Of a DNA stretch of 64,000 nt, positions 35,808 to 43,706 are shown in pieces. Source of the DNA: Streptomyces sp. HUAS CB01. GTDB lineage: Bacteria; Actinomycetota; Actinomycetes; Streptomycetales; Streptomycetaceae. Position 1 is the stretch's first letter. Every line of letters begins with the position of its first letter. Under the pieces are notes generated by a model. The model saw nothing but the letters and a program-made list of their open reading frames with translations. It was not told the origin of the DNA and ran no database searches. The stretch spans positions 2,731,001 to 2,795,000 of the forward strand of contig NZ_CP129137.1 in NCBI RefSeq assembly GCF_030406905.1, in the 5' to 3' direction. A program made the position numbers and the translations under genes.

Positions 35808-36674
35808 CTACAGCGCGTGGCGCACGTACCGCGTCGCCGTCTCCGCCAGGACCTCCACGCCGTCCCTCGCCCACAGCCCTTCGTTGAAGAGCTCCACCTC
35901 GACGGGGCCCGAGTAGCCCGCCGCGTCGACCCGTTCGCGCCAGGCGCGCAGGTCGATCGCGCCGTCACCCAGCTGTCCGCGTCCGTTGAGCACCCCCGCC
36001 GGCAGCGGGGTGACCCAGTCGGCCAGCTGGAAGGCGTGGATCCGCCCGCCGGCGCCCGCGCGGGCCACGTCGAGGGGCGCCCGGTCGTCCCACCAGACGT
36101 GATAGCTGTCCACGACGACACCCACCTCCTCGGCCGGGAACCGCTCCGCGATGTCGAGCGCCTGTCCGAGCGTCGAGACGGCACAGCGATCCGCGGCGAA
36201 CATCGGGTGCAGCGGCTCGATCGCGAGACGTACGCCGCGCTCCCTGGCGTACGGGGCGAGGACCCCGATCCCCTCCGCGACGCGTTCCCGGGCACCGGGC
36301 AGGTCCCTGCTGCCGGGCGGCAGTCCGCCCGAGACCAGGACGAGCGTGTCCGTGCCCAGCGCCGCCGCCTCGTCCAGGGCCGCGCGGTTGTCGTCCAGGG
36401 CGCGTTCGCGTGCCGCCGGTTCCGTCGCGGTGAGGAATCCGCCCCGGCACAGGGTGGTGACGGCGAGTCCCGCGTCCCGTACGAGCCGGGCCGCAGCCTC
36501 GACGCCGTACCTCCGTACGGGCTCCCGCCACAGTCCGACCCCGGGCACGCCGAGCCGTGTGCATGCCTCGGTGAGCTCCGGCAGTGTCAGCTGTCTGACC
36601 GTCATCTGGTTGATGCTGAAACGGGCGAGTCCAGGGGAGCCGGGCACGATGACCGGGCTGATCCGTTCTGTCAC
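35808..36674 (-). CDS. Sugar phosphate isomerase/epimerase (TIM barrel)
   Basis: A 288-residue xylose-isomerase-like protein from GTG 36674, overlapping the DUF993 gene by GTGA. Motifs are FSINQMTVRQLTLPE at the start, GLWREPVRRYG, LAVTTLCRGGF, GVRLAIEPLHPMFAADR (metal ligand Glu), GVVVDSYHVWWD and PVEVELFNEGLW. It is the last gene of a three-gene overlapping operon with a Gfo/Idh/MocA dehydrogenase and a DUF993 protein, a set that would degrade a sugar or cyclitol. Confidence 0.9.
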   Translation of the reverse strand: MTERISPVIVPGSPGLARFSINQMTVRQLTLPELTEACTRLGVPGVGLWREPVRRYGVEAAARLVRDAGLAVTTLCRGGFLTATEPAARERALDDNRAALDEAAALGTDTLVLVSGGLPPGSRDLPGARERVAEGIGVLAPYARERGVRLAIEPLHPMFAADRCAVSTLGQALDIAERFPAEEVGVVVDSYHVWWDDRAPLDVARAGAGGRIHAFQLADWVTPLPAGVLNGRGQLGDGAIDLRAWRERVDAAGYSGPVEVELFNEGLWARDGVEVLAETATRYVRHAL

Positions 36675-37831
36675 CGCACGCCTCCGTACACGGCGAGCAG
36701 CGACGTCAGCCGGGACGCGGCCAGTTCGGGGTCGGGGAAGAGGCCCAGCCCGTCGGCCAGTTCGTACGCACGGGCGAGATGGGGCAGCGACCGAGCGGAG
36801 TGAAGACCTCCGACCATGGTGAAGTGCGACTGGTGCCCCGCCAGCCACGCCAGGAACACGACCCCCGTCTTGTAGAAGCGGGTGGGTGCCCGGAAGAGAT
36901 GGCGTGACAGCTCGACGGTGGGATCGAGGAGTTCGCGGAACGCCCGTGTGTCGCCGGTGTCCAGGACCCGCACCGCGTGGGCGGCGAGCGGGCCCAGCGG
37001 GTCGAAGATCCCGAGAAGCGCGTGGCTGAACCCCTGGTCGTCGCCCGCGATGAGCTCCGGGTAGTGGAAGTCGTCGCCGGTGTAGCAGCGCACCCCCCTC
37101 GGGAGGCGCCGGCGCAGGTCGACCTCCCGCCGGGCGTCCAGCAGGGAGATCTTGACCCCGTCGACCTTGTCGGGATGTTCGGCGATCACCTCGAGGAAGG
37201 TCTCGGTGGCCGCGTCCAGGTCACGGCTCCCCCAGTAACCCTCCAGCGCCGGGTCGAACATCGGTCCGAGCCAGTGGAGGACGACCGGTTCGGACGCCTG
37301 CCTCAAGAGGTGGCCGTACAGCTCGAGGTAGTCCTCGGGCCCGCGGGCGACGGCCGCGAGGGCCCGGGACGCCATGAGGACCACCTGCGCTCCGGACTGC
37401 TCGACGAGCGCGAGCTGTTCCTCGTAGGCCGCACGGACGGTGGCCAGGTCCGCGACGGGGCCGGTCAGCTGGTCGGTGCCGGCGCCGCAGGCGATGCGGC
37501 CACCGACCGCCCTCGCCTCCGCGGCCGAGCGCCGGATCAGCTCCGCCGCACCGGCCCAGTCGAGTCCCATGCCCCGCTGCGCGGTGTCCATCGCCTCGGC
37601 GACACCGAGTCCGTGCGCCCACAGATGGCGGCGGAACGCGAGAGTGGCGTCCCAGTCGACGGCGGCTGGTCCGTCCGGGGTGGTGTCCGCGTACGGGTCG
37701 GCGACCACGTGCGCGGCGGAGAGGACCGTGCGGGAGACGAGCGGCGCACCACCCGTGGCGTGCACGGCGCCGTCGCGGCGGGGCTCGTGGGTGCGGAACG
37801 TGCCGTCGGCGCCGGGCATCAGGACCGTCAC
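36671..37831 (-). CDS. DUF993 family protein (TIM barrel, DapA-like)
   Basis: A 386-residue protein from GTG 37831 overlapping both neighbours by GTGA. It matches DUF993: long ALAAVARGPEDYLELYGHLLRQ, HWLGPMFDPALEGYWGSRD, DGVKISLLDARREVDLRRRLPRGVRCYTGDDFHYPELI and RFYKTGVVFLAWLAGHQSHFTMVGGLH. The family is related to dihydrodipicolinate-synthase-like aldolases. KISLLD has a Lys that could form the Schiff base of class I aldolases. In this operon it would be the aldolase step. The substrate is not known. Confidence 0.88.
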   Translation of the reverse strand: MTVLMPGADGTFRTHEPRRDGAVHATGGAPLVSRTVLSAAHVVADPYADTTPDGPAAVDWDATLAFRRHLWAHGLGVAEAMDTAQRGMGLDWAGAAELIRRSAAEARAVGGRIACGAGTDQLTGPVADLATVRAAYEEQLALVEQSGAQVVLMASRALAAVARGPEDYLELYGHLLRQASEPVVLHWLGPMFDPALEGYWGSRDLDAATETFLEVIAEHPDKVDGVKISLLDARREVDLRRRLPRGVRCYTGDDFHYPELIAGDDQGFSHALLGIFDPLGPLAAHAVRVLDTGDTRAFRELLDPTVELSRHLFRAPTRFYKTGVVFLAWLAGHQSHFTMVGGLHSARSLPHLARAYELADGLGLFPDPELAASRLTSLLAVYGGVR

Positions 37832-38979
37832 GGCGTCAGCTCCGGCACGTCGTAACGCCGCCCGTTCGCGGAGGACTTGAGCCCCAGCTCCGCGAGCTGG
37901 ACGCCCCGGGCTCCGGCCAGCAGGTCCCAGTGGTAGGGCTCGCCCAGGGCGACGTGCCTCAGGAACAGTTCCAACTGCGCCTTGAACCCGTTGTCGAACT
38001 CGGTGTTGTCCGGAACCTCCTGCCACTGGTCGCGGAAGGACTCCGTGGCGGGCAGGTCCGGGTTCCAGACGGGCTTCGGCGTGGCGCTGCGGTGCTGGAC
38101 GCGGCAGCGGCGCAGCCCCGCGACGGCCGATCCGTGGGTGCCGTCCACCTGGAACTCGACCAGTTCGTCACGGTGGACGCGGACCGCCCAGGACGAGTTG
38201 ATCTGGGCGATCGCGCCGTTCGCCAACCCGAACACGGCGTACGCGGAGTCGTCGGCGGTCGCCTCGTAGGGCTTGCCCCGCTCGTCCCAGCGCTGGGGGA
38301 CGTGCGTGACGACATGCGCCTGGACGCTGGTGACCCGGCCGAAGAGCTCGTGCAGCACATACTCCCAGTGCGGGAACATGTCGACGACGATGCCGCCGCC
38401 GTCCTCGGAACGGTAGTTCCACGAGGGTCGCTGGGCCTCCTGCCAGTCGCCCTCGAAGACCCAGTAGCCGAACTCCCCCCGCACGGAGAGGATCTCGCCG
38501 AAGAAGCCGCCCTCGACCAGGCGCTTCAGCTTCAGCAGGCCCGGCAGGAAGATCTTGTCCTGGACGACGCCGTGCCGGATGCCTGCGGCCCCGGCGAGAC
38601 GGGCCAGTTCGAGGGCGCCGCCGACATCCGTCGCCGTGGGCTTCTCGGTGTACACGTGCTTGCCCGCCGCGATCGCCTTCTTGATCGCTTCGACCCGCGC
38701 GTAGGTGGCCTGCGCGTCGAAGTAGACGTCGACCGTCGCGTCGGCGAGCACCGCGTCGAGGTCCGTCGACCACTCGGTCAGGCCGTGGCGTCCGGCGATC
38801 TCGCGCAGAGCGTGCTCACGACGGCCGACCAGGACGGGCTCGGGCCACAGCACCGCGCCGTCGCCGAGGTCGAGGCCGCCCTGGTCGCGTATCGCGAGGA
38901 GCGAGCGCACCAGGTGCTGCCGGTATCCCATCCGGCCCGTGACGCCGTTCATGGCGATGCGCACTGTTCTGCGTGTCAC
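37828..38979 (-). CDS. Gfo/Idh/MocA family oxidoreductase
   Basis: A 383-residue NAD(P)-dependent sugar dehydrogenase from GTG 38979 (GGAGGC upstream). It starts IAMNGVTGRMGYRQHLVRS, has YFDAQATYARVEAIKKAIAAGKHVYTEKPTA (the conserved EKP) and a C-terminal beta domain with EDGGGIVVDMFPHWEYVL. It is the first gene of an operon with DUF993 and epimerase genes, all with 4-base overlaps. It is divergent from a LacI regulator and is the probable LacI target. It could act on a cyclitol, but it is separate from the iol cluster 14 kb away. Confidence 0.92.
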   Translation of the reverse strand: MTRRTVRIAMNGVTGRMGYRQHLVRSLLAIRDQGGLDLGDGAVLWPEPVLVGRREHALREIAGRHGLTEWSTDLDAVLADATVDVYFDAQATYARVEAIKKAIAAGKHVYTEKPTATDVGGALELARLAGAAGIRHGVVQDKIFLPGLLKLKRLVEGGFFGEILSVRGEFGYWVFEGDWQEAQRPSWNYRSEDGGGIVVDMFPHWEYVLHELFGRVTSVQAHVVTHVPQRWDERGKPYEATADDSAYAVFGLANGAIAQINSSWAVRVHRDELVEFQVDGTHGSAVAGLRRCRVQHRSATPKPVWNPDLPATESFRDQWQEVPDNTEFDNGFKAQLELFLRHVALGEPYHWDLLAGARGVQLAELGLKSSANGRRYDVPELTP

Positions 38980-39030
38980 GAAGGTGCCTCCATGTCTCCC
39001 CGATTGCTCGAAACGGCGGCGAAACGGTCA

Positions 39031-39048
39031 TGGTAAGCGCTTTCTACA
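39031..39048. promoter_or_regulatory. LacI-type operator between oxidoreductase operon and lacI gene
   Basis: TGGTAAGCGCTTTCTACA has the AAGCGCTT core of LacI/GalR operators. It lies between the divergent start codons (38979 and 39118) and fits autoregulation plus control of the operon. Confidence 0.75.
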
Positions 39049-39117
39049 AGCGATGACGCTAGCCTGCGGACAGCAGCCCGGACAAGGGCCCGGCCGGATC
39101 TCCCTCGGAGGAAAGCG

Positions 39118-40218
39118 ATGACAGTCACGCTGGCTGATGTGGCGGCTCGCGCCCGGGTCTCCGCGGCGACCGTCTCCCGGGTCCTCAACGGCAACTACCC
39201 GGTCGCGGCGTCGACCAGGGAGCGGGTGCTGCGCGCGGTGGACGAACTCGACTACGTCCTCAACGGTCCGGCCAGCTCGCTCGCCGCCGCCACCTCCGAC
39301 CTGGTCGGGATCCTCGTGAACGACATCGCCGACCCGTTCTTCGGGATCATGGCCGGCGCCGCGCAGACCGCGATCGGCGAGGGCGCCTCGGGCCGGGCGG
39401 GCGGCGAGAAGCTGGCGGTGGTGTGCAACACGGGCGGCTCACCGGAACGCGAACTGACCTACCTCACGCTGCTGCAGCGGCAGCGCGCGGCCGCCGTCGT
39501 CCTGACGGGCGGGGCGCTGGAGGACCCTGACCACATCACGGCCATGACGGCCAAGCTCGGGAAGCTCGCGGACGCGGGGACCAGGGTCGTGCTCTGCGGC
39601 CGCCCGCCCGTCCCCGGCGGCGCCGTCACCGCCACGCTCGCCTTCGACAACCGCGGCGGAGGACGACGGCTCTCGGAACACCTGATCAGTCTGGGGCACC
39701 GGCGGATCGGGTACGTCGCGGGGCCCGCGGAGCGCACCACCACACGGCACCGGCTCGAAGGGCATCGCGCGGCACTCGAGGCGGCGAGGGCGGCCGATGT
39801 CGCGAGCGGGGGCGCGGGGGCGGCCGGATCGGTGCCGGACGACCAGGAACGACTGACGATCCACGGACTGTACGACCGGCGCTCGGGATACGACGCCACG
39901 CTGGAACTTCTGCGCCGCGATCCGGACCTGACCGCGATCGTCGCGGCCAACGACACCGTGGCACTGGGTGCGTGCGCGGCGCTGCGCGACCTGGGTCTGC
40001 GCATCCCGGAGGACGTCTCGGTGGCCGGATTCGACGACCTGCCGTTCTCGGTGGACGCCGTGCCGGCCCTGACGACGGCGCGACTGCCGCTGCACGAGGC
40101 GGGGGTGCGCGCGGGCCGCCTCGCCATGGGCAAGGAGGCGCCGCCGCCGGGCGGCATCGCGACGATCGGCGCCGAACTGATGGCACGGGCGTCGACCGCT
40201 CCGCCGCGCAAGGACTGA
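39118..40218 (+). CDS. LacI family transcriptional regulator
   Basis: A 366-residue regulator from ATG 39118 (GGAGGAAAGCG upstream). The N-terminal LacI helix-turn-helix TLADVAARARVSAATVSRVLNG is followed by hinge and periplasmic-binding-like effector domain, with GILVNDIADPFFGIMAG, GHRRIGYVAGPAERTTTRHRLEGH and AIVAANDTVALGACAALRDLGLRIPEDVSVAGFDDLP. It probably represses the divergent oxidoreductase operon in the absence of its sugar or cyclitol. Confidence 0.93.
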   Translation: MTVTLADVAARARVSAATVSRVLNGNYPVAASTRERVLRAVDELDYVLNGPASSLAAATSDLVGILVNDIADPFFGIMAGAAQTAIGEGASGRAGGEKLAVVCNTGGSPERELTYLTLLQRQRAAAVVLTGGALEDPDHITAMTAKLGKLADAGTRVVLCGRPPVPGGAVTATLAFDNRGGGRRLSEHLISLGHRRIGYVAGPAERTTTRHRLEGHRAALEAARAADVASGGAGAAGSVPDDQERLTIHGLYDRRSGYDATLELLRRDPDLTAIVAANDTVALGACAALRDLGLRIPEDVSVAGFDDLPFSVDAVPALTTARLPLHEAGVRAGRLAMGKEAPPPGGIATIGAELMARASTAPPRKD

Positions 40219-40335
40219 GGCGGGCGGACCGTGGCACGCGGGGTCCGAGGCGGCACCCACGGCCCGGCGGCTCGGCGCTCTCCTCCGGGCCGGCCGCTCG
40301 GTACGACGGGGGGTCGGGGCGGTTATCCACAGGCC

Positions 40336-40377
40336 TTGCCGGTCACCTTCGCCCGAACCTAGCCTTGACTCAGTCAA
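40336..40377 (+). promoter_or_regulatory. Promoter and MarR-type operator upstream of MarR-GNAT gene
   Basis: TTGCCG (40336-40341) and TAGCCT (40360-40365) are 18 bases apart. TTGACTCAGTCAA (40365-40377), a perfect 5-bp palindrome, begins at the last base of the -10 box, so a bound regulator would block the start site. Autoregulation by the MarR domain is likely. Confidence 0.6.
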
Positions 40378-40398
40378 AGGAAAGTTCGGGGGTACGTC

Positions 40399-41343
40399 AT
40401 GACCGTCCAGGAGATCCGCGCCTTCAACCGCTTCTACACCAATCTCATCGGCGCGCTCGACTACGGCAAGCACCTCTACACGCCGTACACGCTCACGGAG
40501 TCGAGGGTGCTCTACGAACTGGCCCACGCCCCGCGGACCGACGCCGCGGACCTCCGGCTGGAGCTGTCCCTGGACGCGGGCTATCTGAGCCGGTTGCTCG
40601 GCAAGTTCGAGCGCGACGGCCTGGTCGAGCGCGCTCCGTCGGAGGAGGACTCCCGGCGGCAGCGCATAACGCTGACGGCTCGCGGACGTGAGGCGACCGC
40701 CCTGCTGGACGAGCGCTCCCGTGAGGCGGTGGGCAAGTTGCTGGTCGACGTACCCGCGGAGGAGCAGCCCCGGCTGACCGAGGCCATGCGTACGGTGCGC
40801 GACATACTGGGCGAGGTCCGGACCGAACCGCAGCGGCGCGGAGACGGACCGGTGCTGCGCCATCCGATGCCCGGCGAACTGGGCTGGATCGTCCAGCGGC
40901 ACGGCGCGCTCTACGCCGCGGAGTACGGCTGGAACGCGGACTTCGAGGGGCTGGTCGCCCGGATCGTCGCGGACTTCGCCCAGGACCACGATCCCCACCT
41001 GGAGCGGGTGTGGATAGCCGAACTGGACGGCCGCCCGGTCGGCTCCGTGATGTGCGTACGGGACGAGACCCCGGCGACCGCCCGGCTGAGGCTGCTGCTC
41101 GTCGAACCCGAGGCGCGCGGCCACCGCCTCGGGGAGCGGCTGGTGGGCGCCGTCGTGGATTTCGCCCGTGAAGTGGGGTACCGGGAACTGGTGCTCTGGA
41201 CCAACGACGTCCTGACGGCCGCCCGGAAGATCTACCAGCGTGCCGGCTTCACGCTCGTCACGGAGAAGCCGCACCGCTCCTACGGGGCCGACCTGGTCGG
41301 CCAGGACTGGCGGTTGTCTCTCCAGGAAGGATCGCCCACGTGA
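40399..41343 (+). CDS. MarR regulator fused to GNAT acetyltransferase
   Basis: A 314-residue two-domain protein. Residues 1-145 are a MarR winged helix (TPYTLTESRVLYELAH, GYLSRLLGKFERDGLVERAPSEEDSRRQRI); residues of about 160-314 are a GNAT domain (RVWIAELDGRPVGSV, RLLLVEPEARGHRLGERLVG, RAGFTLVTEKPHRSYG). MarR-GNAT fusions are a known architecture. The MarR half probably reports a ligand and the GNAT half modifies it. The gene overlaps the following epimerase start by GTGA. Confidence 0.93.
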   Translation: MTVQEIRAFNRFYTNLIGALDYGKHLYTPYTLTESRVLYELAHAPRTDAADLRLELSLDAGYLSRLLGKFERDGLVERAPSEEDSRRQRITLTARGREATALLDERSREAVGKLLVDVPAEEQPRLTEAMRTVRDILGEVRTEPQRRGDGPVLRHPMPGELGWIVQRHGALYAAEYGWNADFEGLVARIVADFAQDHDPHLERVWIAELDGRPVGSVMCVRDETPATARLRLLLVEPEARGHRLGERLVGAVVDFAREVGYRELVLWTNDVLTAARKIYQRAGFTLVTEKPHRSYGADLVGQDWRLSLQEGSPT

Positions 41344-42121
41344 AACTCGCCTTCTCGACCCTCGGCGTCCCCGGCATGCCCGTTCCCGAGGTGGCCGCGC
41401 TGGCCGCCTCGACCGGCTGGCAGGGGGTGGAACTGCGCACCCACCCGGAGGAGCCGGTCAACCTGGCCATGGGGACACGTGAACGGGCCGCGGTCGTGGA
41501 CGAGTTCGCCCGGGCGGGCGTGGAGATCGCGACGGCCGCCGGGTACGCGCAGGTGGCGGCGGCCGGAGACGAGGCGGCCTTGGGCGAGGAGCTGACACAA
41601 CTGGTCTGGCTGGCCAGGGACCTGGGGGCGTCCTTCGTACGGGTCTTCCCCGGGGCGGTGACCAGCCCCGGGAGACGGCGGACGCGACGGCGGCCCGGCG
41701 GCTCGCCGCCGCGGCCGAGACCGCCGCCGACGCGGGAGTGCGGGTCCTGCTGGAGACCCATGACTCCCACCGCACGGGCGCCGCGGTCTCCCGCATCGTG
41801 GGCCAGGTGGGGCACAGGCACGTGGGGGCCCTGTGGGACGTCCTGCACCCCTGGCTGGAGGAGGAACCGCCCGTCACCACCCACGCGGCGCTCGGACCCT
41901 ATCTGGGCTGCGTCCAGGTCAAGGACGTCGCCTCGACGGAGGACCTCACACCGCTGCCGCTGGGCGCCGGCGTCCTGCCTCTCGCCGAGTGTCTGGCCCT
42001 GGCGGACGACGACGGCTGGGTGTGCTGGGAGTACGAGAAGCGCTGGTACCCGGGCGCGGCGGAGCTACCGGGGATACTCGCGGCAGGACGGGAGCATCTG
42101 GAGTCGCTGGTGCCCTCCTGA
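41340..42121 (+). pseudogene. Sugar phosphate isomerase/epimerase with frameshift
   Basis: The gene starts at GTG 41340, overlapping MarR-GNAT by GTGA, and runs in frame to FVRVFPGAVTSP. After the CCCCGGGA run at about 41666-41672 the matching protein continues in the -1 frame: RETADATAARRLAAAA, RVLLETHDSHRTGAAV, GALWDVLHPWLEEEPP, then GAGVLPLAECLALADDDGWVCWEYEKRWYPGA. One base is missing in the homopolymer; with it restored, the protein would be about 260 residues, normal for the family. The frame-0 continuation is Arg/Pro-rich and not protein-like. Either a true inactivating deletion or a sequencing error; the domain is complete once the shift is repaired. Confidence 0.85.
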
Positions 42122-42414
42122 ATCTTCCGGCTCCCGGCCGGATGCCGTGCGGGAGCCGGGGCCGCGCAGGGCAGGGCCCTGACCGGCGCCATCCGCGCCC
42201 TGACCGTACTGCCCTGTGAGGTCGGGGACGCGGCCCGCACTCGTCACCGTCGGGCCACGCGATCACCGTCCGGCCGGGCGGGGCCCGGTCGCCACCGGGC
42301 GGGGACCGGATGCCGCCCGGACGCCGTCCCGGCCCTCCGACCGCCGGCCGGGAGCGATCACCGGGCGGGCCGTCGCAGTACGCTGAAGTACATCGGCAAC
42401 CGTGGAGACCGCCC

Positions 42415-42951
42415 ATGAGCCGGCACCCTCAGCACCCGAACGCACAACGCCCGAACGCACAGCATCGGAACGCCCGGGACCCGGGCGCCCAGGACCCGAG
42501 CACCCGGCACCCGACCGTCCGGCGGCCTGGCGCGGCGGCCCCGAACGCGCAGGACCGGCAGGGTCAGGACCCGGCCGTCACCGGCTGGAGCCACGGCGAC
42601 CGCGTCGTCCGCTGGACGCACGGCGGCGGGATCGTGCAGAAGGACTTCGCGGGACCGACCCAGGCGGCCCTGGCGTGGAACGGCCGGGTGCTCGTCGTCG
42701 AGGCGCTGGACGACACCCCCTACACACCCACGGACAACGCGGTCGTGTACGAGGCGGACGGGACGGAACTGGTCCGGCTGGCGCCCCCGCGGGACCTGGT
42801 GGCCGAGCCGTCATGGGTGTTCGGGTTCTTCACGGCGCACCTGGACGCCGAAGGGCGCCCGGTGCTGGTGGTCGCCACGCAGGTCGGCGACTTCTGGGGC
42901 CATCCGGATCTGGCGTCGGGCACGGTCGTGGACGTGCAGGAGTGGCGTTGA
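42415..42951 (+). CDS. Hypothetical protein with repetitive N-terminal tail
   Basis: A 178-residue protein from ATG 42415 (GGAG upstream). Residues 1-55 are a degenerate repeat rich in Pro, Arg, Gln, Asn, Ala and His (NAQRPNAQHRNARDPGAQ, then APNAQDRQGQDP). The rest, about 56-178, is a beta-rich globular domain (GDRVVRWTHGGGIVQKDF, RVLVVEALDDTPYTPTDNAVVYEADGTELVRLAPPRDLV) of a family I do not recognise. No signal or TM. The tail may be a low-complexity linker from replication slippage. It stands alone. Confidence 0.7.
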   Translation: MSRHPQHPNAQRPNAQHRNARDPGAQDPSTRHPTVRRPGAAAPNAQDRQGQDPAVTGWSHGDRVVRWTHGGGIVQKDFAGPTQAALAWNGRVLVVEALDDTPYTPTDNAVVYEADGTELVRLAPPRDLVAEPSWVFGFFTAHLDAEGRPVLVVATQVGDFWGHPDLASGTVVDVQEWR

Positions 42952-43360
42952 CCCCGTGACGGCCCACCGGCCACCGCTCACCGCCCGGCGTCGCGGGCCT
43001 GCCCCGGAACCGTCCGTGGGGCCGGGAATTCCCGGTCGGAGGGAACCCGTGCCGAGGGCGCGGCGTCCAAGTGCCGTGCCGCGGACGAGTCACCGCAGAG
43101 CGGCGTCGTCGGCCCTCGTTGCCGGCTGCGATCGCTGACTCCCTCCCTGGCCGCCTGCGGCCTGCGGTACGCCGCCACCGGGGCGCCCCCTCCCAGCTCC
43201 GGTGGCGGCCCCTCTCCCCCGTGCCGCTTCCCGGCCCCGCCCCGCCCTCTCCTCACCGTTCCCTGTCCCCCTGCGCGTCACCTGCGCTGTCTCCCTTGTC
43301 CCCTGCCGTGTCCCCCAGCCCTGTCCCCCGCCCTCTCCCCCTGCCGTGTCCCCAAGCCCT

Positions 43361-43420
43361 GTCCCCCCGTCCCCCGTCCCCCGTCCCCCGTCCCCCGTCC
43401 CCCGTCCCCCGTCCCCCGTC
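43361..43420 (+). repeat. Heptamer tandem repeat GTCCCCC, eight units
   Basis: Seven exact GTCCCCC units start at 43369 and recur every 7 bases to 43417, preceded by one 8-base variant at 43361. The strand is purine-poor, so a triplex or slipped structure is possible. Confidence 0.9.
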
Positions 43421-43442
43421 TCCCGCTTCTCCCCCTTGCCCT

Positions 43443-43559
43443 CACCCCTCTCCCAGCCCTTCCTCCGCCCCGCTCTTCCCTCACCCCTCTCCCAGCCCTT
43501 CCTCCGCCCCGCTCTTCCCTCACCCCTCTCCCAGCCCTTCCTCCGCCCCGCTCTTCCCT
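43443..43559 (+). repeat. 39-base tandem repeat, three exact units
   Basis: Three identical 39-base units start at 43443, 43482 and 43521 (each begins CACCCCTCTCCCAGCCCTTC). The repeat lies 147 bases before the GH3 start. Confidence 0.95.
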
Positions 43560-43706
43560 CACTTCCTCCCAGCACCACGCCGCCGCGGTCTTCCCGGCGA
43601 GCCCTTCCCGCCGCGGTCGCGCCTCCGTCCGGCCGAATCCCTTGACTGGCAGTTACTTTCCGGATATCCGTGGCCCTTGGAAGTTTCCTTCAGGGAAGGA
43701 GCACCA

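Larger units (their letters stand above)
42952..43706. other. Repeat-rich intergenic region before GH3 gene
   Basis: About 755 bases without a supported gene. From about 43200 to 43570 the plus strand is almost purely pyrimidine (C and T) and contains a 7-base and a 39-base tandem repeat. The open frame that runs through it is Pro/Ser-rich and only an artefact of the bias. The last 80 bases (TTGACTGG, TTACTTTCC) are less GC-rich and likely hold the GH3 promoter. Confidence 0.7.

Noticed and set aside
43361..43559. Repeats considered as a CRISPR array
   Set aside because: Units are contiguous without unique spacers, and no cas genes are nearby.
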